Source: Pseudomonas sp. LP_7_YM
GTDB taxonomy: Bacteria > Pseudomonadota > Gammaproteobacteria > Pseudomonadales > Pseudomonadaceae
Direction of reading: 5' to 3'
NCBI RefSeq assembly: GCF_004364435.1
Contig: NZ_SOCT01000004.1
Coordinates: 186,001 to 250,000, forward strand
DNA length: 64,000 nucleotides
Below, piece by piece: positions 1 through 8,697 of the stretch. Numbering within the stretch: the stretch's first letter is position 1; the number at the start of each line of letters is the position of its first letter. Below the pieces are notes generated by a model. The model did not search any database and had not been told where the DNA came from. It worked only from the letters and a program-made list of their open reading frames with translations. Made by a program: the position numbers and the translations under genes.

Positions 1-2
1 AC

Positions 3-1160
3 GCCTACCCCAACGTGCTGATCAGCAAATACCTGCCACCTGTGAATGCACAAAGCAGCGCGCAGTTCGTGGTCAGGCAGGACGGTCGTGACGTGAACCT
101 GTTCATTGATCCCTACAACGGCAAGATCCTCGGTACCCAGGACGCCAGCAACAATCTGCAAGCCATGGCCCGGGAGCTTCACGGCGAGTTGATGATCGGC
201 ACGCTGGGCGATCGTCTGGTGGAGTTGGCTGCCGGTTGGGGCGTCGTACTGGTGGTTTCTGGCCTGTACCTATGGTGGCCGAGGGGGCGCTCGTCAGCGG
301 GCGTGCTCTGGCCACGCTTCTCTGCTCGCGGACGCCTACTGTGGCGCGACCTGCACGCGGTCATCGGCTTCTGGGGCTCGGTGGCACTGCTGTTCATGCT
401 CCTGAGCGGTATGACCTGGACCGGGCTGTGGGGCAAGGCGTATGCGGATGTGTGGAATACGTTTCCGGCAGCGATGTGGAACGACGTGCCCACGTCTGAA
501 AAACAGGCAGGCGAACTGAATACGGCCAGCGTGCAGACCGTTCCCTGGGCGATGGAGAACACGCCCATGCCGGTGTCCTCTGGCGAACATGGTGAGCATA
601 TGCATCACGCGGGCATGTCCAGCGCACCTGCCGCGCCCGCAATCACGTTGCAGCAAGTCGTCGATATCGCCAGAGAGCGCAAAATCGAGCCCGGCTACAG
701 CATTACCCAACCGAAAACCGCTGACGGTGTATTCACGGTATCGGTGTTCGCGGACGACCCGCACAACGACGCCACCCTGCATGTCGATCAATACAGCGGC
801 AAGGTGCTCGCTGATGTGCGTTATGACAATTACAGCGCCGTCTCCAAAGCCACCGAACTGGGGGTAATGCTGCACGAAGGCAAAATGTTCGGCTGGCTGA
901 ATCAGTTGGTGATCCTGATCATCTGTCTGATGGTGCTGCTCAGCTCAGTGAGCGGCATCGTGATCTGGTGGAAGCGTCGGCCGCAAAACGGCTTCGGTGT
1001 TCCACCGCTGCGACACGCCTTACCACGCTGGAAAATCGCGACCGCAGTGATGATTGCACTGGGCGCCGCCTTCCCGCTCGTCGGGATTTCGATGCTGGTC
1101 GTATGGCTGCTGGATCGGCTAGCTCTTACGCACTTTGCCAAATCGACGACAACAGCTTAG
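3..1160 (+). CDS. PepSY-associated membrane protein, 5' truncated
   Basis: The reading frame is open to the left edge, so the N-terminus is missing and the GTG at 15 is not taken as the start. The visible 386 codons carry PepSY-like stretches (around VNLFIDPYNGKILGT and again near ATLHVDQYSGKVLADV) and at least four hydrophobic membrane segments, the arrangement of PepSY_TM / iron-regulated membrane proteins (PiuB-like, COG3182). These inner-membrane proteins often accompany siderophore or metal uptake genes, but the substrate is usually unknown. A His/Met-rich stretch (GEHGEHMHHAGM, bases about 583-618) lies in the segment between membrane helices and could bind metal. The family call is firm; a ferric-reductase-like role is only a guess. 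Confidence 0.8.
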   Translation, partial: AYPNVLISKYLPPVNAQSSAQFVVRQDGRDVNLFIDPYNGKILGTQDASNNLQAMARELHGELMIGTLGDRLVELAAGWGVVLVVSGLYLWWPRGRSSAGVLWPRFSARGRLLWRDLHAVIGFWGSVALLFMLLSGMTWTGLWGKAYADVWNTFPAAMWNDVPTSEKQAGELNTASVQTVPWAMENTPMPVSSGEHGEHMHHAGMSSAPAAPAITLQQVVDIARERKIEPGYSITQPKTADGVFTVSVFADDPHNDATLHVDQYSGKVLADVRYDNYSAVSKATELGVMLHEGKMFGWLNQLVILIICLMVLLSSVSGIVIWWKRRPQNGFGVPPLRHALPRWKIATAVMIALGAAFPLVGISMLVVWLLDRLALTHFAKSTTTA

Positions 1161-1349
1161 ATTGCGTCCTGCGGGGCCTGGAACCTCTTGAGTGGTTTAG
1201 TGATGAATTCCTCCTCATTTCCGGTTTCAGGCCCCGCCCTTTCTTATTTCCACTTCTCTGGCCACTCGCGCCTTTCACTCGGCAAGCCCGACTGCAGCCA
1301 GACGCTGCATCCGTCCCGGATAGAAAACGGTCACCCCGGACAACCTCAC

Positions 1350-1405
1350 GCACCAGATCGGCGCGCACGCTGCACCGCCCGCCTGACCACAGCCCAGATT
1401 GGTGC
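1350..1405 (+). promoter_or_regulatory. Two NtrC-like upstream sites for urtA
   Basis: GCACCA-GAT-CGGCGC at 1350-1364 matches 10 of 12 fixed positions of the NtrC palindrome GCACCA-N3-TGGTGC. AGCCCA-GAT-TGGTGC at 1391-1405 matches 9 of 12. Their centres are 41 bases apart, about four helical turns, and lie roughly 85 and 130 bases upstream of the expected start site. That placement is like the enhancer pair of enterobacterial glnA. Binding is inferred from sequence. Confidence 0.5.
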
Positions 1406-1457
1406 GCACCCTTTTGATCTGCCGACGCCTTGCATTGATTTTGCGACCGTTCCGGCC

Positions 1458-1474
1458 TTGGCCCAGCCTTTGCT
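1458..1474 (+). promoter_or_regulatory. Sigma-54 promoter of urtABCDE
   Basis: TTGGCCCAGCCTTTGCT has GG and GC separated by exactly 10 bases, the required -24/-12 spacing, and keeps TTGGC and TTGCT. Transcription would begin near 1485, about 60 bases before the urtA start codon. It fits nitrogen-limitation control of urea uptake. Confidence 0.7.
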
Positions 1475-1546
1475 AAAGCCTATGCAGATCCCGTTTCTGC
1501 ATTGCCAACAGCAGTCATGCCAAAAATCAAAGAATGGAGCCCGCCA

Positions 1547-2812
1547 ATGAAGCGTCGCAGTTTGCTTAAAGCCTTCACTTTATCCGCATCGATCGCCGCC
1601 ATGGGCCTTAGCTGGACCGCGCAGGCCGCAGACACCATCAAGGTCGGCATCCTTCATTCTTTGTCCGGCACCATGGCCATCTCCGAGACTTCGCTCAAGG
1701 ACATGGCGCTGATGACCATCGACGAGATCAACGCCAAAGGCGGCGTCAACGGCAAGAAACTGGAGGCGGTGGTGGTTGACCCGGCATCCAACTGGCCGCT
1801 GTTCGCTGAAAAGGCGCGCCAGCTGATCACTCAGGACAAAGTCGCGGTGGTGTTCGGGTGCTGGACCTCGGTGTCGCGTAAATCGGTACTGCCGGTGTTC
1901 GAAGAACTTAACGGTCTGCTGTTCTACCCGGTGCAGTACGAGGGTGAGGAAATGTCGCCGAACGTGTTCTACACCGGCGCGGCACCTAACCAGCAGGCGA
2001 TTCCTGCGGTCGAGTACCTCATGAGCGAAGACGGCGGCGCGGCCAAGCGCTTCTTCCTGCTGGGCACCGACTACGTCTACCCGCGCACCACCAACAAGAT
2101 CCTGCGTTCGTTCCTGCACTCCAAAGGCGTGAAGGACAGCGACATCGAAGAGGTCTACACCCCGTTTGGCCATGCCGATTACCAGACCATCGTGGCCAAC
2201 ATCAAAAAGTTCTCCGCAGGCGGCAAAACCGCTGTGATATCGACCGTCAATGGCGACTCCAACGTGCCCTTCTATAAGGAACTGGGTAATCAGGGCCTCA
2301 AGGCGACCGACGTGCCGGTGGTGGCGTTCTCGGTGGGCGAAGAAGAACTGCGTGGCGTGGACACCAAACCGCTGGTGGGCAACCTGGCCGCGTGGAACTA
2401 CTTCGAATCGGTGAAGAACCCGGTCAACAGCCAATTCGTCGCTGACTGGAAAGCCTACGCCAAGGCGCACAACCTGCCGAACGCCGACAAAGCCGTGACC
2501 AACGACCCGATGGAAGCCACTTACGTGGGCATCCACATGTGGGCGCAGGCAGCAGAGAAAGCCAAGTCCACCGATGTGGATAAAGTTCGCGAAGCGATGG
2601 CTGGCCAGACCTTCGCTGCACCATCGGGTTTCACTCTGGAAATGGACAAGACCAACCACCACCTGCACAAGCCGGTGATGATCGGCGAGATCAAGGCTGA
2701 CGGTCAGTTCAACGTGGTGTGGAAAACCACAGAGCCGATCCGCGCCCAGCCATGGAGCCCGTACATCGAAGGCAACGACAAGAAGCCTGACCATGCGGTG
2801 AAGAGCAACTGA
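1547..2812 (+). CDS. urtA: Urea ABC transporter substrate-binding protein UrtA
   Basis: Periplasmic binding protein of the high-affinity urea importer, 421 aa. The N-terminus MKRRSLLKAFTLSASIAAM is a signal peptide with a twin-arginine-like RRSLLK motif ending near AQAA. The mature part opens with IKVGILHSLSGTMA, typical of the Leu/amide-binding (type I) family, and the whole length fits UrtA/FmdD. The ATG at 1547 is preferred over in-frame starts at 1502 and 1517 because GGAG sits seven bases before it and the signal peptide then begins correctly. First gene of urtABCDE, behind a sigma-54-type promoter. A structured repeat separates it from urtB, which may let this most-needed subunit accumulate above the permeases. 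Confidence 0.95.
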   Translation: MKRRSLLKAFTLSASIAAMGLSWTAQAADTIKVGILHSLSGTMAISETSLKDMALMTIDEINAKGGVNGKKLEAVVVDPASNWPLFAEKARQLITQDKVAVVFGCWTSVSRKSVLPVFEELNGLLFYPVQYEGEEMSPNVFYTGAAPNQQAIPAVEYLMSEDGGAAKRFFLLGTDYVYPRTTNKILRSFLHSKGVKDSDIEEVYTPFGHADYQTIVANIKKFSAGGKTAVISTVNGDSNVPFYKELGNQGLKATDVPVVAFSVGEEELRGVDTKPLVGNLAAWNYFESVKNPVNSQFVADWKAYAKAHNLPNADKAVTNDPMEATYVGIHMWAQAAEKAKSTDVDKVREAMAGQTFAAPSGFTLEMDKTNHHLHKPVMIGEIKADGQFNVVWKTTEPIRAQPWSPYIEGNDKKPDHAVKSN

Positions 2813-2826
2813 TACCAGCCCCTGAT

Positions 2827-2932
2827 GGTTCCCATGCTACGCGTGGGAACTGAGCCTTGGGCGCTCCGCGTCTGTCACCGGATGACGCCGAGCGTCAGGG
2901 AATGCATACCCACGCCGAGCGTGGGAACGATC
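2827..2932. repeat. Structured intergenic repeat, copy 1 (urtA-urtB)
   Basis: A ~106-base element made of successive small palindromes built on CACGC/GCGTG and GACGC/GCGTC, starting GGTTCCCATGC and ending GCGTGGGAACGATCA. Related copies are at 6536, 10231, 16441 and 37419. It lies inside the urt operon, so it is transcribed and could fold into a run of hairpins after the urtA stop codon. Confidence 0.8.
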
Positions 2933-2982
2933 AGCATCCGCGCATGGCCACCCAGTCATGCGGGTGCTTTCAGGACACCGAT

Positions 2983-4572
2983 ATGCCCAGACGTCTCTAT
3001 CGCCTCATGCTCGCCCTGAGCCTGTTGCTGCCTGTCGCAGCTCATGCCAGCGAAGCCGGCGACTTTGCCGCGGCCGAATCTTCCGAACGTGCCCAATTGC
3101 TGGAAGCCTGGGCCGCCAAACCCGACCCTGCGCGTATTGAATGGCTGGTTGCGCTACAGGAAGGCCGCGTGGCCGTCGACAGCAGCCATCGCGCGTTCAT
3201 CCAGAATGGCGACACCTTCACCCCGGTTGATCCGGGTGCGCCGGCATTGGCCGATGCCCCCGACCCCGATGAGCCTGAAACGCTCAGCCTGAACAACCGT
3301 CTGCGCGGCCTGGTGGAAACCGCCCTGGCCAGCCATCAATTGCTCGCCGCGGATGCCAGGCTGCGCTTGACGGCCGCGCTGACCTTGCAAAAAAGCGCAC
3401 GCCCCGCTCAGTTGTCATTGCTCATGCAGCAAGTGGCGAGCGAGCAAGACGCTGCCGTGCACTCAGCGCTGAACCTTGCGCTGGCCAATCTGCAACTGGT
3501 GGACAGCAGCCCGACGGTGCGTCTGGCCGCTGTACGCTTGCTCGGTGAAACCGGCGACCCGCTGGCCCGCACGCGCCTGGAAAACCTGCTCGAACCCAAC
3601 GTCGAAACCGACCCGACCGTGCGCCTGGCCGCTGAAACCAGCCTGGCTCAGGTCAAGCGCAAACTAATGATCGGTGAAGTGCTCGGTCAGGTATTCAGCG
3701 GTATTTCGCTGGGATCGATCCTGCTGCTGGCAGCGCTGGGCCTGGCGATCACCTTCGGTTTGCTGGGCGTCATCAACATGGCCCACGGCGAGATGCTGAT
3801 GCTTGGCGCCTATGCGACTTACGTGGTGCAGATCATGTTTCAGCGCTACGCCCCCGGCGCCATCGAGTTCTACCCGCTGGTGGCGCTGCCGGTGGCGTTT
3901 TTCGTTACGGCCTGTATCGGCATGGCGCTGGAACGCACGGTGATTCGGCACTTGTACGGTCGCCCTCTGGAAACCCTGCTTGCGACCTGGGGCATCAGCC
4001 TGATGCTGATCCAGCTGATTCGCGTGCTGTTCGGCGCGCAGAACGTCGAAGTGGCCAACCCCGTGTGGCTGTCCGGCGGGATTCAGGTGCTGCCCAATCT
4101 GGTGCTGCCCTACAACCGGATCATCATCATTGCCTTTGCGCTGTTCGTGGTAGTGCTGACTTGGCTGCTGCTCAACAAGACCCGCTTGGGCCTGAACGTG
4201 CGCGCGGTCACGCAGAACCGCAACATGGCCGCCTGCTGCGGCGTGCCCACCGGGCGCATCGACATGATGGCTTTCGGGCTGGGCTCCGGCATTGCCGGGC
4301 TGGGTGGCGTGGCGCTGAGTCAGATCGGCAACGTCGGCCCTGATCTGGGCCAGAGCTACATCATTGATTCGTTCCTGGTGGTGGTGCTCGGCGGTGTCGG
4401 GCAACTGGCCGGTAGCGTGACGGCGGCCTTCGGGCTGGGCATCGCCAACAAGATTCTCGAACCGCAAATTGGCGCAGTACTGGGCAAGATCCTGATCCTG
4501 GCGCTGATCATTCTGTTTATCCAGAAACGTCCGCAAGGGCTGTTCGCGCTCAAAGGACGGGTGATCGACTGA
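2983..4572 (+). CDS. urtB: Urea ABC transporter permease UrtB
   Basis: Inner-membrane permease of the urea importer, 529 aa. It starts with a signal-like segment (MPRRLYRLMLALSLLLPVAA) followed by about 200 residues of soluble, Ala/Leu-rich helical-repeat-like sequence, then the LivH-type permease domain from about residue 228 with glycine-rich helices (for example GLAITFGLLGVINMAHGEM). Long-form UrtB proteins with this N-terminal extension are usual in Pseudomonas; LivH relatives lack it. The ATG at 2983 has AGGA 7 bases upstream; the open frame before it runs through the repeat element and is not counted. The stop overlaps the urtC start by one base. Confidence 0.93.
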   Translation: MPRRLYRLMLALSLLLPVAAHASEAGDFAAAESSERAQLLEAWAAKPDPARIEWLVALQEGRVAVDSSHRAFIQNGDTFTPVDPGAPALADAPDPDEPETLSLNNRLRGLVETALASHQLLAADARLRLTAALTLQKSARPAQLSLLMQQVASEQDAAVHSALNLALANLQLVDSSPTVRLAAVRLLGETGDPLARTRLENLLEPNVETDPTVRLAAETSLAQVKRKLMIGEVLGQVFSGISLGSILLLAALGLAITFGLLGVINMAHGEMLMLGAYATYVVQIMFQRYAPGAIEFYPLVALPVAFFVTACIGMALERTVIRHLYGRPLETLLATWGISLMLIQLIRVLFGAQNVEVANPVWLSGGIQVLPNLVLPYNRIIIIAFALFVVVLTWLLLNKTRLGLNVRAVTQNRNMAACCGVPTGRIDMMAFGLGSGIAGLGGVALSQIGNVGPDLGQSYIIDSFLVVVLGGVGQLAGSVTAAFGLGIANKILEPQIGAVLGKILILALIILFIQKRPQGLFALKGRVID

Positions 4573-5651
4573 TGAATCAGCCACTGATGGTTACCGCCGC
4601 GCAACGCGCTGGCACCCACGTCACGATCTCGGTAGGGGTGATTATCCTTGCCGTGTTGATCGCGTTGCCACTGCTCTCACTGTTGCCCGAAAGCAACGGC
4701 CTGCAAGTGTCGGCCTACACCCTGACGCTGCTGGGCAAGATTCTCTGCTACGCCATCGTTGCGCTGGCCCTGGATCTGGTCTGGGGTTACGCGGGGCTGC
4801 TGTCGCTGGGGCATGGCCTGTTCTTCGCCCTCGGCGGTTACGCCATGGGCATGTACCTGATGCGCGAAGCGTCAGGTGACAGCCTTCCCGCGTTCATGAC
4901 CTTTCTGTCGTGGACCGAGCTGCCGTGGTACTGGGTCGGCACCGAGCACTTCCTCTGGGCCATGTGCCTGGTGGTGCTTGCGCCGGGGCTGCTGGCGCTG
5001 GTGTTCGGCTTCTTCGCCTTTCGCTCGCGGATCAAGGGCGTGTATTTCTCGATCATGACCCAGGCCCTGACCTTCGCCGGGATGCTGCTGTTCTTCCGCA
5101 ACGAGACCGGCTTCGGCGGCAACAACGGCTTCACCAACTTTCGTAGCATTCTGGGCTTCAGCATCACCTCCCAGGGTACCCGTGCGGTGTTGTTCCTGCT
5201 GACCGTGGCGCTGCTGGCGGGCAGTTTGTTCGTCGGCTGGCGCCTGGCATGCAGCAAGTTCGGTCGGGTGCTGACCGCGGTGCGTGATGCGGAAAACCGC
5301 CTGATGTTCTGCGGCTACGACCCTCGCGGTTTCAAGCTGTTCGTCTGGGTCTTGAGCGCGGTGTTGTGCGGTCTGGCAGGCGCGCTGTACGTGCCGCAGG
5401 TCGGGATCATCAACCCGAGCGAAATGTCGCCGACCAACTCCATCGAAGCCGCTGTCTGGGTGGCCCTTGGCGGACGCGGCACGCTTATTGGCCCACTGCT
5501 CGGCGCAGGAGTGGTCAACGGCATGAAGAGCTGGTTCACCGTGGCGTTTCCCGAATATTGGCTGTTTTTCCTTGGCGCGCTGTTCATCGTGGTGACGTTG
5601 TACCTGCCCAAAGGCGTGATTGGACTGATCAGGAAAAGGGGCGAACCATGA
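4572..5651 (+). CDS. urtC: Urea ABC transporter permease UrtC
   Basis: Second permease subunit, 359 aa, LivM-like, with about eight to ten hydrophobic helices. Diagnostic stretches include DLVWGYAGLLSLGHGLFFALGGY and the late loop VGIINPSEMSPTNSIEAAVW with GGRGTLIGPLLGAG, both typical of UrtC. It forms the membrane channel with UrtB and is driven by UrtD and UrtE. Its start overlaps the urtB stop by one base and its end overlaps urtD by four bases, so the three are translationally coupled. Confidence 0.95.
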   Translation: MNQPLMVTAAQRAGTHVTISVGVIILAVLIALPLLSLLPESNGLQVSAYTLTLLGKILCYAIVALALDLVWGYAGLLSLGHGLFFALGGYAMGMYLMREASGDSLPAFMTFLSWTELPWYWVGTEHFLWAMCLVVLAPGLLALVFGFFAFRSRIKGVYFSIMTQALTFAGMLLFFRNETGFGGNNGFTNFRSILGFSITSQGTRAVLFLLTVALLAGSLFVGWRLACSKFGRVLTAVRDAENRLMFCGYDPRGFKLFVWVLSAVLCGLAGALYVPQVGIINPSEMSPTNSIEAAVWVALGGRGTLIGPLLGAGVVNGMKSWFTVAFPEYWLFFLGALFIVVTLYLPKGVIGLIRKRGEP

Positions 5652-6514
5652 AAAGCTCTCCGACTCCGGCATTCGACCCGATGCTGGATCCGACTCTTCA
5701 TCCAAACAGTGACGCCGGTACCAGTCGCGACGCCATCGGTCTGGGACAGCTCGCCGGCCAAGGCCTGAACACCCGCCACGGCACCATCCTGACCCTGGAA
5801 AACATCAGCGTCAGCTTCGACGGTTTCAAGGCGCTCAACGACCTGAACCTGTACATCGGCGTCGGCGAGTTGCGCTGCATCATCGGCCCCAACGGCGCGG
5901 GCAAGACCACGCTGATGGACGTGATCACCGGCAAGACTCGCCCCAGCCACGGCACAGCCTGGTTCGGCGAGACCCTGGACCTGACCCGGATGAGCGAAGT
6001 GCAGATTGCGCAAGCGGGTATCGGCCGCAAGTTTCAGAAACCCACTGTTTTCGAGGCGCTGAGCGTATTCGAAAACCTGGAGCTGGCGCAGAAGACCGAC
6101 AAATCGGTGTGGGCCAGCCTGCGCGCCAGACTCAATGGCGAGCAACGCTCGCGCATTGACGAGGTGCTGGACACCATCCGCCTGACCGCTTCGATGTCGC
6201 GTCCGGCAGGGTTGCTGTCCCACGGGCAGAAGCAGTTTCTGGAAATCGGCATGCTGCTGGTCCAGGACCCGCAGTTGCTGTTGCTCGATGAGCCTGTAGC
6301 GGGCATGACCGACGCCGAAACCGAGTTCACCGCCGAGCTGTTCAAGAGCCTTGCCGGCAGGCACTCGCTGATGGTGGTCGAGCACGATATGGGCTTCGTC
6401 GGCACCATCGCCGACCACGTGACCGTGCTGCACCAAGGCAGCGTACTGGCCGAGGGCTCGCTGGAAGACGTACAGGCCGATGAGCGGGTGATCGAGGTTT
6501 ATTTGGGACGTTGA
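5648..6514 (+). CDS. urtD: Urea ABC transporter ATPase UrtD
   Basis: Cytoplasmic ATP-binding subunit, 288 aa. Walker A GPNGAGKTT is at residues 80-88. The signature motif reads LSHGQ instead of LSGGQ, followed by Walker B LLLLDEP and the H-loop in VVEHDMGF. The ATG at 5648 is chosen because it forms an ATGA overlap with the urtC stop. This leaves about 45 low-complexity N-terminal residues before the ATPase fold, so a later in-frame start cannot be excluded. It pairs with UrtE to power urea import. Confidence 0.94.
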   Translation: MKSSPTPAFDPMLDPTLHPNSDAGTSRDAIGLGQLAGQGLNTRHGTILTLENISVSFDGFKALNDLNLYIGVGELRCIIGPNGAGKTTLMDVITGKTRPSHGTAWFGETLDLTRMSEVQIAQAGIGRKFQKPTVFEALSVFENLELAQKTDKSVWASLRARLNGEQRSRIDEVLDTIRLTASMSRPAGLLSHGQKQFLEIGMLLVQDPQLLLLDEPVAGMTDAETEFTAELFKSLAGRHSLMVVEHDMGFVGTIADHVTVLHQGSVLAEGSLEDVQADERVIEVYLGR

Positions 6515-6535
6515 ATTCTGGCTGTAGGAGCGTTC

Positions 6536-6565
6536 GATCGTTCCACGCAGAGCATGGGAACGATC
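6536..6565. repeat. Structured repeat, partial copy 2 (urtD-urtE)
   Basis: A 30-base shortened copy, GATCGTTCCACGCAGAGCAT followed by GGGAACGATC. It keeps only the outer arms of the longer element, which pair with each other. It fills most of the 67-base gap between urtD and urtE and so is transcribed. Confidence 0.7.
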
Positions 6566-6581
6566 ACTGGGAGAATCGAAC

Positions 6582-7280
6582 ATGCTGCAAGTAGAAAAGC
6601 TTCACCAATATTACGGCGGCAGCCATATCCTGCGCGGTCTGTCCTTCGATGCGAAGATCGGCGAAGTCACATGCCTGCTGGGGCGAAACGGGGTGGGCAA
6701 GACCACTTTGCTCAAGGTGCTGATGGGCCTGTTGCCCGCCAAAGAAGGCGTGGTGCAGTGGGAAGGCCAGCCGATTACCCGCTTCAAGCCTCATCAGCGT
6801 GTACAGTCCGGTATCGCTTATGTGCCGCAGGGCCGGGAGATTTTCGGGCGTCTGACGGTGGAGGAAAACCTGCTGATGGGACTTTCCCGCTTCGGCGCGA
6901 AGGACGCCAGGGAAGTGCCTGCTTTTATCTATGAGCTGTTCCCTGTGTTGCTGCAGATGAAGCAGCGACGTGGCGGTGATCTGTCCGGCGGGCAGCAGCA
7001 ACAACTGGCAATCGGCCGCGCCTTGGCCAGTCGCCCCCGCCTGCTGATTCTGGACGAACCCACCGAGGGCATTCAGCCGTCGGTGATCAAGGAGATCGGG
7101 GCAGTGATCAAAAAGCTCGCAGCCCGCGGCGACATGGCTATCCTGCTGGTGGAGCAATTCTACGACTTCGCCGCTGAACTGGCCGACCAGTACATCGTCA
7201 TGTCACGTGGCGAGATCGTTCAGCAAGGTCGCGGCAAGAACATGGAGACCGAAGGCGTGCGCGGTCTGGTCACCATTTGA
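6582..7280 (+). CDS. urtE: Urea ABC transporter ATPase UrtE
   Basis: Second ATP-binding subunit, 232 aa, LivF-like. Walker A GRNGVGKTT is at residues 34-42, the signature is LSGGQQQQLAIG, and Walker B is LLILDEPTEGIQPS, the IQPS ending being typical of UrtE. A GGGAGA ribosome site precedes the ATG. It closes the urt operon. ureD follows 86 bases later on the same strand, so urea import and urea hydrolysis genes may be cotranscribed. Confidence 0.95.
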   Translation: MLQVEKLHQYYGGSHILRGLSFDAKIGEVTCLLGRNGVGKTTLLKVLMGLLPAKEGVVQWEGQPITRFKPHQRVQSGIAYVPQGREIFGRLTVEENLLMGLSRFGAKDAREVPAFIYELFPVLLQMKQRRGGDLSGGQQQQLAIGRALASRPRLLILDEPTEGIQPSVIKEIGAVIKKLAARGDMAILLVEQFYDFAAELADQYIVMSRGEIVQQGRGKNMETEGVRGLVTI

Positions 7281-7366
7281 CGCACCGATTTACGTGTTGT
7301 AAATGAGCATTGCGGGTCTGTTTTAACGCAGCGTCACCGAGCGCAGCCACTTTTCGTATAGAGCCT

Positions 7367-8212
7367 ATGAACCTTCCTGCCCACACCGCCCTGTTCACCC
7401 CCAACTGGCACGCCGAGCTGGAGCTGGGCTATGGGCGTTTCGGTGACACCACTCGCCCGACTCAACGGCGCCACAAAGGTCCGCTACGGGTGCAGAAACA
7501 CCTGTATGCCGAAGGCCCGCACGTCTGCCAGCACATCATCGTCCACCCGCCGGGCGGGATTGCCGGGGGTGATCGACTGGACATCAGCGCCAGCGTCGGT
7601 CCTGGTGCCTGGGCGCAGCTGACCAGCCCCGGCGCAGCCAAGTGGTACCGAGCGGCGAGCCCTGCCTATCAGCAACTGGATCTGAAAGTCGCTGCAGGCG
7701 CTACGCTGGAGTGGCTGCCGCAGGAGACCATCGTCTTCAGCGAGGCCAAGGCCGAACTGACCACACGCATCGAGCTTGAAGGCGACGCCCGGATGTTTTA
7801 CTGGGATGTGGTCGCGCTCGGGCGCCCGGCCAGTGGCGAGCGTTTCGATCAAGGGCATTTTCAGGCGCATCTGAATATTCGTCGCGACGGCAAATTACTC
7901 TGGCACGAGCGCCAGCGTATCCAAGGTAACGACGGGCTGCTGGACTCGCCGGTCGGTCTTGGTGGCAAGCCGGTGTTCGCGACGCTCATCGTGAGCGGAG
8001 AAATCGATGTCGAACTGATGGAGCGCTGCCGCCAGGTGGCTGAGCATGCGCCCGTGCGCGGCGACCTGAGCCAGTTACCGGGGCTGGTCGTTGCCCGTTG
8101 TCTGGCTGAAGAAGCCCTGCATGCAAGGGCCTGGCTGATCGAATTGTGGAAGCTGCTGCGCCCTGCCCTGTTGGGAAGAGAAGCGGTGGCGCCGAGAATC
8201 TGGAGTACCTGA
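7367..8212 (+). CDS. ureD: Urease accessory protein UreD
   Basis: Urease maturation scaffold, 281 aa. UreD (UreH) binds the urease apoenzyme and, with UreF and UreG, delivers nickel and CO2 to its active site. The family is recognisable from [29 protein letters not shown] and the [11 protein letters not shown] region. The ATG at 7367 gives the usual UreD length; an upstream in-frame TTG at 7310 lacks a ribosome site. Unlike ureE-F-G, which lie about 17 kb away, ureD stays with the structural genes, as in P. aeruginosa. Confidence 0.95.
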   Translation: MNLPAHTALFTPNWHAELELGYGRFGDTTRPTQRRHKGPLRVQKHLYAEGPHVCQHIIVHPPGGIAGGDRLDISASVGPGAWAQLTSPGAAKWYRAASPAYQQLDLKVAAGATLEWLPQETIVFSEAKAELTTRIELEGDARMFYWDVVALGRPASGERFDQGHFQAHLNIRRDGKLLWHERQRIQGNDGLLDSPVGLGGKPVFATLIVSGEIDVELMERCRQVAEHAPVRGDLSQLPGLVVARCLAEEALHARAWLIELWKLLRPALLGREAVAPRIWST

Positions 8213-8366
8213 CTTTGGGTTAGCTGAACCGAGGTGATCGCGAATGAGTCCGCACCCACAGGGATTTGATTCAACTGAGAGAAAGCGAAGTCATTCGAGA
8301 AAGATCGTTCAGGCAACGAAAATTTGAACAGGGCAACACCCCCAACCGATTTGAAACGGAAACAAC

Positions 8367-8669
8367 ATGGACCTGACTCCACGCGAAAAAGACAAGATGC
8401 TGATTTTCACCGCAGGCCTGGTTGCCGAGCGGCGGCTGGCTCGGGGTCTGAAGCTTAACTACCCGGAAGCCATGGCCTTTATCTCCGCGGCCCTGCTGGA
8501 AGGCGCGCGCGACGGACAGACGGTAGCGGAACTGATGCACTACGGCACCACCCTGCTGACCCGTGAACAGGTGATGGAAGGCATCCCGGAAATGATCCCG
8601 GAAATCCAGGTCGAAGCCACCTTCCCGGACGGCACCAAGCTGGTCACTGTGCATCAGCCCATTGCCTGA
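8367..8669 (+). CDS. ureA: Urease gamma subunit UreA
   Basis: Small structural subunit of urease, 100 aa, exactly the family length. It starts [17 protein letters not shown] and contains [21 protein letters not shown], both strongly conserved in UreA. It assembles with UreB and UreC into the nickel enzyme that splits urea into ammonia and carbamate. The 154-base gap before it shows no clear sigma-54 element, so it probably depends on transcription from upstream. Two acetyltransferase genes separate it from ureB. Confidence 0.97.
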   Translation: MDLTPREKDKMLIFTAGLVAERRLARGLKLNYPEAMAFISAALLEGARDGQTVAELMHYGTTLLTREQVMEGIPEMIPEIQVEATFPDGTKLVTVHQPIA

Positions 8670-8697
8670 ACCACCTTGCGGACAAGTGAAGACGAAC

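Larger units (their letters stand above)
1161..1546. other. Intergenic region upstream of urtA
   Basis: This 386-base gap holds no convincing gene. It contains a 10-bp perfect inverted repeat (1171-1180 and 1228-1237, 47-base spacer) just after the PepSY gene, which may end that transcript, then two NtrC-like sites and a sigma-54 promoter that serve urtA and are listed separately. Confidence 0.6.

Noticed and set aside
1580..2794. A 404-codon open frame antisense to urtA
   Set aside because: His/Val-rich shadow of the urtA coding sequence, without promoter or ribosome site.
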